Notes under the pieces: generated by a model
What the model was told of the DNA's origin: nothing
The model's input: the letters and a program-made list of their open reading frames with translations, nothing else
Databases searched by the model: none
Assembly (NCBI RefSeq): GCF_002095395.1
Contig: NZ_MJEI01000074.1
Location: 1-64,000, forward strand
Reading direction: 5' to 3'
Origin: Williamsia sp. 1135
Lineage (GTDB): Bacteria > Actinomycetota > Actinomycetes > Mycobacteriales > Mycobacteriaceae
DNA length: 64,000 bases
Shown: positions 17,561 through 27,368 of the stretch, one piece after another
Layout of the letters: each line of letters opens with the position of its first letter
Position numbering within the stretch: position 1 is the first letter of the stretch
Position numbers and translations under genes: made by a program

Positions 17561-18427
17561 CTATCGCGGGTTGAACCCGCGCTCGGCAAGCGCGTCCAAC
17601 ATCTTCACCGAACCTCGGAACGGATCGCCGTCTCGCGGCCAGTGGATGATCACGTCGGTGAAGCCGAGTTCGCCCGCACGTCCGACCAGTTCGTCGAACG
17701 AGTCGAGGCTGGACAAGGAGAACTGCGGCGAGGCATCGACATTGAGATAGCGATCGAAGGTCGAAGAGTCGCGGCCTTTTCGTTCCAGCGCTTCCTCGAG
17801 CACCTCGCAACTGCGAGCGACACCGGTAAACCACTCGTCGAGCGTCTCGGATTTCACGCCGGTCGTCATCCAGGCGTCGCCGTGCTCGACGGCGAATCGA
17901 ACGGAGCGAGGGCCGTTTCCCGCCAGGATGAACGGAACCCGCTTGCGGACCGAACCACCGACGAGCCTCATGTTGCGGGCTTGGTAATACTCGCCATCGG
18001 CACTGACGTGGTCCTCGTCGAGCAGCCGGTCGAGGAGCAGCGTGAACTCCTGGAAGCGGTCCACCTTCTGCTTCGCCGTCATCGGGGGCTCACCTTGCAA
18101 GCCATCGTCGGGGGTGCCGCCGGCACCAAGACCCAGCAACAGCCGATCGCCGGCGATGTCGAGGAGGGTCTCGACCTCACGTGAAAACGACACCGGGTGC
18201 CGAAAGTTCGGGGACACGACAAACGAACCGAGCTTGAGTTTCGAGGTCACCAGCGCCAGAGCGGCCATCGTCGGCACGCTGGAAAACCATCGCGCTTCAG
18301 GCAGACCGCCCCAGACGAGGTGGTCGAACACCCACCCGTGGTCGAAGCCCATTTCCTCGACGCGTTCCCACTTAGGGTGCGCCTCGTGCCACGACTGGTC
18401 CGGCAGAATCGAGATCCCATAACGCAT
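17561..18427 (-). CDS. LLM-class F420/flavin-dependent oxidoreductase
   Basis: A 288-residue luciferase-like monooxygenase-fold protein. It begins MRYGISILPDQSW, carries ALALVTSKLKLGSFVVSPNFRHP near residue 60 and RLLLGLGAGG near 95, and has FILAGNGPRSVRFAVEHGDAW in the second half. These are the usual F420 or FMN binding elements of this superfamily, common in mycolata. Substrate is unknown. Its stop is followed in the same frame by the truncated NTF2-like remnant at 17228-17560, so the 3' junction may be recent. Confidence 0.88.
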   Translation of the reverse strand: MRYGISILPDQSWHEAHPKWERVEEMGFDHGWVFDHLVWGGLPEARWFSSVPTMAALALVTSKLKLGSFVVSPNFRHPVSFSREVETLLDIAGDRLLLGLGAGGTPDDGLQGEPPMTAKQKVDRFQEFTLLLDRLLDEDHVSADGEYYQARNMRLVGGSVRKRVPFILAGNGPRSVRFAVEHGDAWMTTGVKSETLDEWFTGVARSCEVLEEALERKGRDSSTFDRYLNVDASPQFSLSSLDSFDELVGRAGELGFTDVIIHWPRDGDPFRGSVKMLDALAERGFNPR

Positions 18428-18471
18428 TTGGCGAGCCTAGCCGGATCCCGAGACGGATCGGGGGTACGGGG

Positions 18472-19047
18472 TCAGCGAGGCGGCTGGTTCTGATTCGTGT
18501 GTCGCCCACGCGGGTCGTCGGAGTGGGGAACAGGTCCGCCGTTCACCGGGCCGCGGGGCCCGCCCGGTTGCTGCACAGGTCCACCCTGTGCGGATCCGGG
18601 CTGGAGGTTGACGCCCTGCCTGTTGCCGTGCTGGTCATTGTTGCCGGCCTGATTGGGGTTGCCGCTGTTCGGGTCGTGCTGGTCGCCTTCGTGGCGACCC
18701 GACCGCTTCACGTCGGGATCGAGCCGGTCGGCTCGCTGGAACTCGGCGTCCAGCTTTTCGCGAGATGACGCGGCCTCACCCTGTTGCGCTTGAGCCTCGT
18801 GCTGCAGGCGCTTCGCCTCGGCGGCTTTCGCCTCGGCATCGGCCTGCGCGCGCCGTGACTTGGCTGCCGCTTCCTCGGCGATGGCCTCGCGCCGCTGCAC
18901 GTCGTTGACCTGCTGGGAGGCCTCAACGCGGATCCGCTCGGCCTCGACACGCTTTTGCGCCCGACGCTTACGGGTCAGGAGCAGCGCCAGAGCGAGCAAT
19001 AGGAGGACGACAACGACGACTATCACGATCACAACTGCTGTGTTCAC
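18472..19047 (-). CDS. Membrane-anchored coiled-coil protein with Pro/Gly/Asn/Gln-rich tail
   Basis: 191 residues. One very hydrophobic transmembrane helix at about 3-27 is followed by a KRRAQKR stop-transfer segment, a charged Ala/Glu/Arg coiled coil from about 35 to 110, and a disordered tail rich in Gly, Pro, Asn and Gln. The GTG at 19047 has a GGAG ribosome binding site seven bases upstream; an earlier frame reaches 19164 but is low in coding character. No known enzyme domain is visible. It is divergent from a small hypothetical gene at 19176. Similar architecture is common among actinobacterial envelope proteins of unknown role. Confidence 0.65.
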   Translation of the reverse strand: MNTAVVIVIVVVVVLLLLALALLLTRKRRAQKRVEAERIRVEASQQVNDVQRREAIAEEAAAKSRRAQADAEAKAAEAKRLQHEAQAQQGEAASSREKLDAEFQRADRLDPDVKRSGRHEGDQHDPNSGNPNQAGNNDQHGNRQGVNLQPGSAQGGPVQQPGGPRGPVNGGPVPHSDDPRGRHTNQNQPPR

Positions 19048-19175
19048 GATCAGCTCCAGACATGTTGATGTTGAGCAGGGGGTACCCCGAGGGAGTGACG
19101 GCAAACACAAAGGCCTTCGCCAAGGCCTGGTGTCCTCGCTCTCAGGCTGTCGGCGGCGGCGCATAAAGTCCGCGT

Positions 19176-19457
19176 ATGAGCGATTCCGACGGCTTTCCCG
19201 ACGACTGCCCCACGTTGGCTCGAGACGGTCAGGTGATCGGTTTCTGTCCGTCTCCGAACGGCACGCATCTGCTGGTGTGGTGGCGCGCCGACAGCGAGAT
19301 CATCGGCGGGTTCGAAACGTATGAGGCAGGCGTGACAGCAGCGCTGCGCGCCATCGCGGCCGATGGCCTGGACCCTGATCCGGATGACGTGAAGGTCGAG
19401 GCGAGGGCTCTGGAGAGAAACTTCGTCGCGACCGACTGGATGGGCCTGGGTTTCTGA
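19176..19457 (+). CDS. Conserved-looking small hypothetical protein
   Basis: A 93-residue acidic protein with no signal peptide or membrane segment. Features are GQVIGFCPSPNGTHLLVWWRADSE at the N-terminal third, which I cite only as a hydrophobic core with one Cys, and an acidic DPDPDDVK stretch near residue 70. I do not recognise the family. It is divergent from the coiled-coil membrane protein gene and its stop directly abuts the end of the convergent mycolyltransferase gene. Confidence 0.6.
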   Translation: MSDSDGFPDDCPTLARDGQVIGFCPSPNGTHLLVWWRADSEIIGGFETYEAGVTAALRAIAADGLDPDPDDVKVEARALERNFVATDWMGLGF

Positions 19458-20504
19458 TCAGTTGATCGACTTCTCCAACACTGGCCACGAGTCGTGGACG
19501 TCGTCCCGCCAGTAGTCCCACGAGTGGGTGCCACGGTCCTTGAGGTTGTAGGTCGCGGGGATGCCGAGCGAGTCAAGCCGACTCTTCAGGTTGTGGGTGC
19601 ACTGGTTGGTGGCGGCCTCGATCACCCCTCCCGCGGTGAGCTGGGCGATCAACTGGCTCACCTCACCATCGACGTTGTCGGCCTCGAGGTTGTCGTATTG
19701 TCCCGGCAGCCCTGACGCGTTGGCGATGTAGAGCGCGGTTCCGCGCAGGCCGGCAGCGTGGAGATAGGGGTCGTTGGCTTCCCACGCGGGGTCGTCCGGC
19801 TTGCCCCACATGTTGTCGGGATTGCCGCCGAAGTTCGCCACGGTGATCCACACGTAGGCCCGGCCCAGCGGATCGCTCGTCTGAGCGCAACCGCTGAACG
19901 ATGCCACCCCTTCGTAGAGGTCGGGGCTCTTGATCGACAGGGCCAGGACGGACGTCGCCGACATCGACAGGCCGACGATCGCGTTCTTGCCGGTGGTGTT
20001 CAACGTCGAGTCGATGATCGGGGGTAGTTCCTCGGTGAGAAAGGTGGCCCACTGGTTGCGCCCAAGTTCGGGGTCGTCCTTCTGCCAGTCGGTGAAGTAG
20101 CTGGAATCGCCGCCGACGGTCGCGACCACGTTGACGTCTTTTGTCTCATAGAACTCCGCTGCGTCGGCCCAGTCCAGGATGCCGTTCTCGGGCTCAGCAC
20201 CACCGACGCCGTCGAGCACGTACAACGTAGGTCTCGGTTCGTCGCCGGGCGCTATGAGCAGCTTCAGCGGGATGTTCTTGTTCATCGCTGCGGAGTAGAC
20301 CTCGGCGTCCGCCCTGCGGCCCTCGCCGAGGGTGAGACTGACCAGATGCGAACCGTCCGGAGCCGCTATCGCGGCATCGGGGTCGGCGTCCGCGGAGCTG
20401 ATCGCGGCCGGGGTCGTGGCCAGCACGAGGCCGGTCGCGAGGACGCCGATCAGCAGACGTGCTGTGCGGCGGCGTGATGCAGCTGGACCCATGAAGGTAC
20501 CCAT
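19458..20504 (-). CDS. Secreted mycolyltransferase / antigen 85-like esterase
   Basis: A 348-residue exported alpha/beta hydrolase of the antigen 85 family, which transfers mycolic acids onto trehalose or arabinogalactan. A signal peptide with RRR and a hydrophobic core covers about residues 10-40. The nucleophile elbow is GLSMSATS near residue 165, with the conserved SGCAQTSDP following, and the C-terminal catalytic histidine is in THSWDYW. The ATG at 20504 is preceded by AAGGGGA; a longer frame runs to 20624 but adds implausible residues. The gene is good evidence for a mycolic-acid envelope. Confidence 0.87.
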   Translation of the reverse strand: MGTFMGPAASRRRTARLLIGVLATGLVLATTPAAISSADADPDAAIAAPDGSHLVSLTLGEGRRADAEVYSAAMNKNIPLKLLIAPGDEPRPTLYVLDGVGGAEPENGILDWADAAEFYETKDVNVVATVGGDSSYFTDWQKDDPELGRNQWATFLTEELPPIIDSTLNTTGKNAIVGLSMSATSVLALSIKSPDLYEGVASFSGCAQTSDPLGRAYVWITVANFGGNPDNMWGKPDDPAWEANDPYLHAAGLRGTALYIANASGLPGQYDNLEADNVDGEVSQLIAQLTAGGVIEAATNQCTHNLKSRLDSLGIPATYNLKDRGTHSWDYWRDDVHDSWPVLEKSIN

Positions 20505-20662
20505 GAACTTTCCCCTTGATTCACCCCGACTGCCGCGTCCGTATCCGAGCGGCTTACGTGAAGGAATACCACAGGTCGGTGATAGAGGGGTCGTCTCCGA
20601 ACGTTCTCTGGGAGACTTCAGCAACGGGTTGGCGCTGCGCCACCGTGATCAGGAGGCGCCTC

Positions 20663-22069
20663 GTGGACATCCAGCCAGCGCATCTCGACCGTTTGGCGGC
20701 CGAGCTGCCCGGGTCGGTTCACCTACCGGACACCGCGGGGTACGCGGAAACTCTTGGTCGCGTGTTTTTTCCGGACGCATCCCGGCGACGTCCCGCGTGT
20801 GTGGTGACTCCCAAGACCACCGCCGACGTCACCACCGTGCTGCGCACGGCGAATGATTGCGGCTTCCGTGTGACCGTGCGCGGTGGCGGTTTGAGTTCGA
20901 ATTGTGTTGCCGACGACGCAGTTCTGCTCGATCTGTCGCGGTACATGAACTCGGCACACCAGGAGGGTGACGAGGTGGTGGTCTCCGGTGGTGCCACGGT
21001 CGGGGCAATGCTCGACGCGCTGGCCCCCGCGGACCGCATCGTCCCGGTCGGCATCGCCGAACACGCCGGCTTCGGACTGATCGCGAGGGGCGGCGTCGGA
21101 TACCTCACCCGCAGTCTCGGGTTGACACTCGATCACCTCGTCGACGTCGAGATGGTGCTTCCCTCAGGTCGTGTTGTTCGTTTGTCTAACAACAGTACTG
21201 GCGACGATGCCGACCTGTGGTGGGCGGTGCGAGGATGTGCACCCCCGTTCGGCGTCATCACCTCCGCGACGCTGCGTACCCACGAGGTCGGCCCCATGTG
21301 GGTGGACCGGATGGTTATCGGGCTCGATGCGTTGCCGACATACTTCCGGGTCGCTCCCCAGGTCCCGCGGCACACCATGATGGGTGCGGTGCTGGGCTAC
21401 AGCGATCTGGTACCCACAGAGCCCATCCTCTTTCTCTACACGACGTGTGCCAGCCAGGATCCCGCCGATATCGAGACAAGTCGTTCGGCGGCAACAGAAG
21501 TGGCAGCGGCTTCTCGGCACCAGCACTACCGGACCGAGATGACGGGTCGTTACCTGACCGGACTGCCGCAATACACCCCGCCAGGTGCGGACGGCGCCGA
21601 CCCCGTACCGCTGTCGTTGCCGCAGCCCGGAGATCCCCGTGGATCCTTCTACGGTAAAGCGGTGTTCGTCGGACCGACGCTGGACGGTTCCGTCGCCCAG
21701 GCGCTGGCGAAACAGGTCCAGGCTGCCCCGACACCGTTCTGCCGCATCGACTTCCAGCAGACCGGTGGCGCACTCGCCGAGGTCGGTGACACAGACACCG
21801 CGTTCTGGGGCAGGGGTAGCGAGTGGAACATCCCATTGAATGCGATCTGGGACGATCCGGCCGACGGGCCCGCGTGCCTGAACTGGGCCCGGGACACCCT
21901 TGCGGTGCTGGCCGACCACACGACCGGGGTGTACAGCGTCGAGGTGCGACCGGGCTTCGCCGAGACCGAAGCCGAACTCGAGGCCGCCTTCGGTGGGAAC
22001 CTGGGGCGGCTGCGGAAGCTTCGCGCGACGCACGATCCGAACGGAGTTCTCTCGACCTATCCGTTGTGA
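20663..22069 (+). CDS. FAD-linked oxidoreductase (PCMH/BBE type)
   Basis: 468 residues with an FAD-binding PCMH domain in the first half (VVTPKTTADVTTVLRTAND near residue 50, RGGGLSSN near 75, GGVGYLTRSLGLTLDHLVDV near 145) and a berberine-bridge-like C-terminus (FGGNLGRLRKLRATHDPNGVL). The GTG at 20663 has AGGAGG six bases upstream. In most relatives the first flavin motif reads RGGGH with a His that bonds covalently to FAD; here the position is Leu, so FAD is probably not attached there. Substrate unknown. The 158-base leader holds short inverted repeats (GTCTCC/GGAGAC at 20593-20616 and TGGCGC-T-GCGCCA at 20630-20642). Confidence 0.82.
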   Translation: MDIQPAHLDRLAAELPGSVHLPDTAGYAETLGRVFFPDASRRRPACVVTPKTTADVTTVLRTANDCGFRVTVRGGGLSSNCVADDAVLLDLSRYMNSAHQEGDEVVVSGGATVGAMLDALAPADRIVPVGIAEHAGFGLIARGGVGYLTRSLGLTLDHLVDVEMVLPSGRVVRLSNNSTGDDADLWWAVRGCAPPFGVITSATLRTHEVGPMWVDRMVIGLDALPTYFRVAPQVPRHTMMGAVLGYSDLVPTEPILFLYTTCASQDPADIETSRSAATEVAAASRHQHYRTEMTGRYLTGLPQYTPPGADGADPVPLSLPQPGDPRGSFYGKAVFVGPTLDGSVAQALAKQVQAAPTPFCRIDFQQTGGALAEVGDTDTAFWGRGSEWNIPLNAIWDDPADGPACLNWARDTLAVLADHTTGVYSVEVRPGFAETEAELEAAFGGNLGRLRKLRATHDPNGVLSTYPL

Positions 22070-22074
22070 CCGAC

Positions 22075-22443
22075 TCAGCCGATGTGCACCCGAGGCCTGT
22101 TCGCGACAGTCGGTTCCGCCCGCCGCAGCACCTCGCGGGTCACCGGGGCCACCTCGCCCATCCCGATGAACAGAAACCGCAGCAGGTTCAGCAGCGGATT
22201 GCCTTCTGACCACTCGAAATACACATTCGGGTTGGCGCCGGTCTCGTCGCGGATGTGGAGCAAGATCGCCGCGATCGAGTTCGCGACCGCCGGACTGTCC
22301 ACCCACAGCACGCGGTGCTGTCCACGCATGCGGCCGTGGACGAGCAGGTCGGTGGCGAACTCGGACGAATCGGTGACGTTGACCTCGAGAAAGATGATGT
22401 GCGTGTCGGGCCCGAGCCGGCTGTCGGCCCGCTGCTGTGCCGC
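22075..22443 (-). pseudogene. In-frame C-terminal domain of the APC permease beyond an amber codon
   Basis: Directly after the TAG at 22446-22444 the same frame continues for 122 residues: AAQQRADSRLGPDTHIIFLE, then NVTDSSEFATDLLVHGR, RVLWVDSPAVANSIAAIL and FRFLFIGMGEV-like hydrophobic sequence to a TGA/TAA-class stop at 22075. The composition is fully protein-like and fits a cytoplasmic C-terminal domain of this permease family. It is therefore most likely the natural tail of the upstream gene cut off by a nonsense mutation (or a base error), since no plausible start with a ribosome binding site precedes it; an internal ATG at 22329 gives only 84 residues. Confidence 0.7.
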
Positions 22444-24003
22444 CTACTCGTCGTACTCCTCAATATCGAAGGTGTGCGGGTCATGGGCAATGATCTCGAC
22501 CGGCCCCCACGTCGCGGCTTCGTTGATGAACTCCGTTGCCGTCTCGTCGAATTCGAGGGACGTGGCGCGAAGCTCGAAAGCTCGGTTGACCCGCGAGAGC
22601 AATGACACCACCAGGATGGCGCCGATGAAGAACGAGGCGACCTGGACGCCTTCGGGACGCTCGACGATGTTGACGACGGTGGTGTAGGCGAAGATCACGG
22701 CGACGATACCGAACATCCAGGTCTTCGACCGGTGATGGTGGGCATGCGCGGAGAGGGTGACCGCGATGGTGGCCGAGGTGATGAGGACGAGCACGCCGGT
22801 GGCGTAGGCGCTGCTCTGGGCGTCCACGCTCGCCTTGAAGTAGATGGTGACGAAGACGGCGATCAGGCCGAACACCAAGACCAGCGGCCGTACGGCCCGC
22901 GCCCACTCCGGGGCCATCCCGAAGCGGGGCAGGTATCGAGGCACCAGGTTGAGCAGTCCGGCCAGGGCGGATGCACCTGCGAACCACAGGATCGCGATGG
23001 TGCTCAGATCGTAGATCGTGCCGAACGCGTTGCCTAGGTTCTCGTGCGCCAAGTACGCGAGGGCCCGCCCGTTGGCTTCGCCACCCGCCTCGAACTCCTT
23101 CTGCGGAATGAGAATTGTTGTCACGAACGACGAGGTGATGAGGAACCCGCACATGATCAGCGCCGCGGTCGTGAGCAGGCGGCGAACGCCGCGGATGCGC
23201 CCTCGTGGGTTCTCTTCGGTGTCACCCGGTTCGCCCTTGATCTGGGGCATCACCGCGACACCGGTCTCAAACCCGGACAGGCCCAGCGCCAGTTTGGGGA
23301 ACACGATCAGCGCGATCGCGATCATCATCCACGGGTTGCTGTGTTCGGCGGTGAGGGCCGATCGCCACTCGGTGATCAGGTGGGTGTTCTGGGCGATCTC
23401 CCAGAAGCTGTCGAGGATCACGATGAAGTTGAGGGTCAGGAACACCGTGACCAGGGCGACCGCGATACCGATCGCGTCGGTGAAGCCCTTGAGGAACACC
23501 GCGGTGAGCAGCATCAGCAGCACGATGGTGATGATCACCTGCTTGCCCGACAGGAACGACGGCGCAAAAGGATTGGCGATGACATGTGCGGAGGCGTCGG
23601 CTGTCGACAGCGTCATGGTGATCAGGAAGTCGGTGGCGGCGAATCCCAGCAACACCAGGATGAACAGCTTGCCGCCCCACTTGGGGAGGTGGCTCGCCAG
23701 CATGGCGATCGATCCCTCGCCGTGTGGGCTTTCCCGCGCCACGCGGCGATAGACCGGTAGGGCCCCGAACAGGGTCAGCAGGACAAGGACGAGCGTGGCC
23801 AGCGGCGCGAGGAGCCCTGCGGCCAGGGCGGCGATCGCAGGTTGGTAGCCGAGGGTGGAGAAATAGTCGACGCCGGTGAGGCACATGACTTTCCACCAGG
23901 AGTGTTTGTGCTCCTCGCGGCTGGGCTTGCGTAGCGGCCCGGGCTGACCGGCTGGTTCTTCCGTGATGTCACGCAGGAGCCAGGCCTTCAGTCTGTGCCG
24001 CAT
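22444..24003 (-). CDS. APC-family amino-acid/cation permease (truncated by internal TAG)
   Basis: A 519-residue membrane transporter of the APC superfamily with about 12 transmembrane segments. The start region reads [20 protein letters not shown], typical of a large actinobacterial permease group. The recognisable core includes [20 protein letters not shown] and [20 protein letters not shown]. The ORF ends in DIEEYDE at TAG, and the frame continues for 122 plausible codons (22075-22443). The transport core is complete, so a shortened protein may still act, lacking its cytosolic domain. Substrate is unknown. Confidence 0.85.
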   Translation of the reverse strand: MRHRLKAWLLRDITEEPAGQPGPLRKPSREEHKHSWWKVMCLTGVDYFSTLGYQPAIAALAAGLLAPLATLVLVLLTLFGALPVYRRVARESPHGEGSIAMLASHLPKWGGKLFILVLLGFAATDFLITMTLSTADASAHVIANPFAPSFLSGKQVIITIVLLMLLTAVFLKGFTDAIGIAVALVTVFLTLNFIVILDSFWEIAQNTHLITEWRSALTAEHSNPWMMIAIALIVFPKLALGLSGFETGVAVMPQIKGEPGDTEENPRGRIRGVRRLLTTAALIMCGFLITSSFVTTILIPQKEFEAGGEANGRALAYLAHENLGNAFGTIYDLSTIAILWFAGASALAGLLNLVPRYLPRFGMAPEWARAVRPLVLVFGLIAVFVTIYFKASVDAQSSAYATGVLVLITSATIAVTLSAHAHHHRSKTWMFGIVAVIFAYTTVVNIVERPEGVQVASFFIGAILVVSLLSRVNRAFELRATSLEFDETATEFINEAATWGPVEIIAHDPHTFDIEEYDE

Positions 24004-24012
24004 GAGGTCAAT

Positions 24013-25269
24013 CTATGGGGTCGGCGGCAAAGACGTGCGAATTCGCGGCGCCAGCCGGACGAGCTGGGTGACGTGTTGGGGGCCCAACTCTTCGAGTGCG
24101 TTGACCCCGAGCAGTCGCATGGTCCGCGCGACCTGTTCGCCGACGATCTCGATCATGCGGTTCACGCCGTCCTCACCACCGGCCATCAACCCGTAGAGGT
24201 AGGCCCGGCCGAGCAGGGTGAAGCGGGCACCGAGGGCAATGGCGGCGACGATGTCGGCGCCGGACATGATGCCGGTGTCGAGGTGCACCTCGTATTCGCT
24301 GCCCACCTCGCGAACGATCTCGGGGAGAAGGTGGAATGGGATGGGCGCCCGGTCGAGTTGGCGTCCACCGTGATTGGACAGGATGATCCCGTCCACCCCG
24401 ACGTCGGCGACCTTCTTCGCGTCGTCGAGGTTCTGAATGCCCTTGACCACCACTTTGCCGGGCCACTGGTCGCGGATCCAGCGCAGGTCGTCGAAGTCGA
24501 CGGTGGGGTCGAACATGGTGTCGAGGAGCTCACCGACCGTGCCGGACCAGCGGTCCAGCGACGCGAACGAGAGCGGCTCGGTGGTCAGGAAGTCGTACCA
24601 CCACCAGGGCCGCGGGATCGCATTGGCGACGGTGCCCAAGGTCAGTTGCGGCGGGATCGAGAAGCCGTTTCGCTTGTCGCGCAGGCGGGCCCCGGCGACC
24701 GGGACGTCGACCGTCACCAGCAGGGTGTCGAAGCCGGCCGCGGCGGCGCGGTCGACGAGCGCCATGGACCGGTCGCGGTCTTTCCACATGTAGAGCTGAA
24801 ACCAGTTGCGGCCATCGGGGTTCGCAGCCTTCACGTCCTGGATGCCGGTCGTGCCCATCGTCGACAGTGAGAACGGGATTCCGTGCTTGGCCGCGGCGTG
24901 TGCGCCCGCGATCTCACCCTCGGTCTGCATCATCCGGGTGAACCCGGTGGGGGCGATGCCGAACGGCAATGACACCGGTGCACCGAGGACGTCCCACCCG
25001 GTGGACACGTCGGCGACGTTCCGCAGGATCGACGGATTGAACTGGATGTCCTCGAACGCCTGCCGGGCGCGGCCGAGCGAGATCTCGGCCTCGGCGGCGC
25101 CCTCGGTGTAGTCGAAGGCGGCCTTGGGGGTGCGGCGCTGCGCGATGCGGCGCAGGTCGTACACGGTCTGGGCCTTCGCGAGCCGGTTCGCCTTGAAGTC
25201 GAGGCTCGGCTTCTTGAACTGCATGAGCGGCGCGAGGTCGTGGAACTTGGGGAGTCTGCGCTTCGGCAT
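24013..25269 (-). CDS. lldD: FMN-dependent alpha-hydroxy-acid (L-lactate) dehydrogenase
   Basis: A 418-residue FMN enzyme of the (S)-2-hydroxy-acid oxidase family, probably oxidising L-lactate to pyruvate at the membrane. It shows the [12 protein letters not shown] flavin motif near residue 105, KRNGFSIPP in the variable loop, VVVKGIQ with the conserved Lys, and the catalytic SNHGGRQLD motif near residue 300. The ATG at 25269 has GAAGGA upstream. It closely resembles mycobacterial LldD2-type proteins. Other 2-hydroxy acids are possible substrates. Genes upstream are the redox group at 25332-26858. Confidence 0.88.
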   Translation of the reverse strand: MPKRRLPKFHDLAPLMQFKKPSLDFKANRLAKAQTVYDLRRIAQRRTPKAAFDYTEGAAEAEISLGRARQAFEDIQFNPSILRNVADVSTGWDVLGAPVSLPFGIAPTGFTRMMQTEGEIAGAHAAAKHGIPFSLSTMGTTGIQDVKAANPDGRNWFQLYMWKDRDRSMALVDRAAAAGFDTLLVTVDVPVAGARLRDKRNGFSIPPQLTLGTVANAIPRPWWWYDFLTTEPLSFASLDRWSGTVGELLDTMFDPTVDFDDLRWIRDQWPGKVVVKGIQNLDDAKKVADVGVDGIILSNHGGRQLDRAPIPFHLLPEIVREVGSEYEVHLDTGIMSGADIVAAIALGARFTLLGRAYLYGLMAGGEDGVNRMIEIVGEQVARTMRLLGVNALEELGPQHVTQLVRLAPRIRTSLPPTP

Positions 25270-25331
25270 GCGTGTCCTTCGATCGGGTGTGATCTGACCA
25301 CACTAGTTTTCGCATCGAAGGAGCCGCAGGC

Positions 25332-25877
25332 TCAGGCAGGCAGCAGCGCGCGGATGGTGTCCTCGATCGCGCGGTGAGTGGCGGCGTCCGTGATCAGCCC
25401 GTCCGGCCCGATCAGCTCACTGGTCACCGGGATGTGGCGGCACGCGTCTTCGACGACCGCGGCCTGGACGTATCCGAGCACCGTGGCAAGGGCGGCATGG
25501 GCGCCCTCGCCCCTGCGCGAATCAGTTGCGACCTTCACCCACGCGACGGGTTTGTCGGTCATCTCGGTCCCGCCGACCGTCCAGTCGAGCAGGTTCTTGA
25601 ACGAACCCGGCAGTGTTCCCGCGTACTCCGGGGTGCAGAACAGCACGGCATCGGCGGCGGCTATGGCCGCGCGGAGCGCTTGGACGGCAGCCGGGAGCGG
25701 CTCCCGATCATCGTCGGGATTGAAATGCGGCAACATCGCGACATCGAGTACGCCGTCGACGATGAGTTCGCCGGATGCGAAAGAGATGACAGTGCGACAG
25801 AACGCCGAGTTGGTCGATTCGGAACGTGTACTTCCGGAGATGACCAACAGGCGTCCTGCCGCAGCGTCGTCGGGCAT
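25332..25877 (-). CDS. NADPH-dependent FMN reductase family protein
   Basis: 181 residues of flavodoxin-like fold. The phosphate-binding loop SGSTRSESTNSAF is near residue 15, and the FMN-contact segment FCTPEYAGTLPGSFKNLLDW near 80 is diagnostic of this family. It follows msrA with only six bases between and may be co-transcribed with msrB and msrA, which fits a role in supplying reduced flavin or quinone reduction during oxidative stress (inference). Confidence 0.86.
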   Translation of the reverse strand: MPDDAAAGRLLVISGSTRSESTNSAFCRTVISFASGELIVDGVLDVAMLPHFNPDDDREPLPAAVQALRAAIAAADAVLFCTPEYAGTLPGSFKNLLDWTVGGTEMTDKPVAWVKVATDSRRGEGAHAALATVLGYVQAAVVEDACRHIPVTSELIGPDGLITDAATHRAIEDTIRALLPA

Positions 25878-25883
25878 GTATTT

Positions 25884-26399
25884 CTAGCTGGTCGCGGCGT
25901 CCGCGCGGTGCGGGAGCTTCCAGCCTGGGCGCACGAAATGGCAGGTGTAGCCGTTCGGGATGCGCTGCAGATAGTCCTGGTGCTCGGGCTCCGCCTCCCA
26001 GAACGGGCCCTCCGGGACGACCTCGGTCACCACCTTGCCGGGCCACAGACCGGAGGCGTCGACGTCGGCGATGGTGTCGAGAGCGACCTGCTTCTGCTGG
26101 TCATCGGTGTAGAAGATGGCCGAGCGGTAGCTGGCACCGCGATCGTTGCCCTGCCGATTCTTGGTCGACGGGTCATGGATCTGGAAGAAGAACTCGAGTA
26201 GATCGCGGAAGCTGGTCTGCTCCGGATCGAACTCGACCTCCAGGGCCTCGGCGTGATTGCCGTGGTCGCGGTAGGTGGCGTTCGGCTTGCTGTCATCGCC
26301 TGTGTATCCGACACGGGTGGAGACGACGCCGGGCTGCTTACGGACGAGATCCTGGACTCCCCAGAAACAGCCGCCTGCGAGGATTGCCTTCTCGGTCAT
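25884..26399 (-). CDS. msrA: Peptide methionine-S-sulfoxide reductase
   Basis: 171 residues. Reduces the S-epimer of methionine sulfoxide in proteins. The catalytic Cys11 lies in GGCFWG, followed by [10 protein letters not shown] and the [17 protein letters not shown] block; the family substrate pocket residues are visible. Its ATG abuts the msrB stop (TAG then ATG), so the two genes are translated as a pair and cover both sulfoxide epimers. Confidence 0.95.
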   Translation of the reverse strand: MTEKAILAGGCFWGVQDLVRKQPGVVSTRVGYTGDDSKPNATYRDHGNHAEALEVEFDPEQTSFRDLLEFFFQIHDPSTKNRQGNDRGASYRSAIFYTDDQQKQVALDTIADVDASGLWPGKVVTEVVPEGPFWEAEPEHQDYLQRIPNGYTCHFVRPGWKLPHRADAATS

Positions 26400-26858
26400 C
26401 TACTTTGCCTCCTGGGTGTTGAAGAGTTCGACATAGTCGCCGTAGCCCTCGGCCTCCAGGTCAGCGACCTGGATGAACCGCAAGGCTGCGGAGTTGATGC
26501 AATAACGCAGACCGCCCTGATCGACGGGGCCGTCATTGAAGACGTGGCCGAGGTGGCTGTCGCCGTGTGCGGACCGGACCTCTGTGCGCACCATCCCGAA
26601 GCCCCTGTCGGACTTCTCGACGACGTTTGCCGGGTCGATCGGGTGGGTGAAGCTCGGCCAGCCGCATCCGCTGTCGAACTTCTTGGTCGAGGTGAACAGG
26701 GGCTCTCCGGAGACGATGTCGACGTAGAGGCCGGCCTCGTGGTTGTCCCAGAACTCGTTGCGGAACGCTGGTTCGGTGGCCGACTTCTGGGTGACGGCGT
26801 ACTGGTCCGGGTTCAGCCGGGCGATGGCGTCCGGGTCCTTACGGTATTGCTGCGACAC
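26400..26858 (-). CDS. msrB: Peptide methionine-R-sulfoxide reductase
   Basis: 152 residues. Reduces the R-epimer of methionine sulfoxide. Catalytic cysteine is in [11 protein letters not shown] near residue 130; [10 protein letters not shown] carries the likely resolving Cys. The CxxC pairs that bind structural zinc in many MsrB proteins are not present, so this is a zinc-free form. GTG start at 26858 follows GAGGATCC-type purine-rich sequence (GAGGATCCAC). First gene of the msrB-msrA-reductase set. Confidence 0.95.
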   Translation of the reverse strand: MSQQYRKDPDAIARLNPDQYAVTQKSATEPAFRNEFWDNHEAGLYVDIVSGEPLFTSTKKFDSGCGWPSFTHPIDPANVVEKSDRGFGMVRTEVRSAHGDSHLGHVFNDGPVDQGGLRYCINSAALRFIQVADLEAEGYGDYVELFNTQEAK

Positions 26859-26944
26859 GTGGATCCTCCTCGGGATTCGTCACCGCTGGCTGCGGGACGC
26901 ATTCGATGGGTACAACGACTCCCGGCGCTCTGGTGTTCCGAGGC

Positions 26945-27331
26945 TCAGCGGGTCTGCAGGCCCAAGATCACCGCGAAGACAGAGAACACCGTGAGTAGGG
27001 AGATCAGGGCCCAGATCGGCAGCGGGCCCGGCATCGGCCCTCCGTCGCGCAGTGCGTTGGTGGTCTGTCGCCACCGCAGACCGCCGGCAATCGCCGTCGC
27101 TGTACCGAACGCGACCAGGCAGATGCCGAGGATGTCGCGAGATGTTTGCGTCGAGTAGTCGGGCAGTACGTGCATCACGGCCAGACCGGCGGCGATTAGA
27201 CCCAGCGCAGTGCGGAACCACGACAACACGGTGCGTTCCGCGGCGAGCGTGAAACGCGCGTCGACAGATCCCGGCAGTGCGTTCGTGGGATCGGGCACAT
27301 CGTCCGAGGCAGGCACCCGCCAATCATCCAC
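26945..27331 (-). CDS. DUF202 (YidH-type) membrane protein
   Basis: 128 residues with three transmembrane segments (about 43-60, 70-88 and 105-124). The signature RFTLAAERTVLSWFRTALGL before the first segment is typical of DUF202 proteins, which are of unknown function. Divergent from the MFS gene 37 bases away, so the two may share a control region. Confidence 0.85.
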   Translation of the reverse strand: MDDWRVPASDDVPDPTNALPGSVDARFTLAAERTVLSWFRTALGLIAAGLAVMHVLPDYSTQTSRDILGICLVAFGTATAIAGGLRWRQTTNALRDGGPMPGPLPIWALISLLTVFSVFAVILGLQTR

Positions 27332-27368
27332 GGCCGCGACCCGTTGGTCGACCCCCTAGGATTGACGA

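Noticed and set aside
20599-20606. GAACGTTC considered as a KstR site
   Set aside because: AAC and GTT are adjacent without the two-base spacer.
23044-23760. Long plus-strand frame opposite the APC permease
   Set aside because: Antisense shadow of a high-GC membrane gene, with highly skewed His/Gln/Asp composition.
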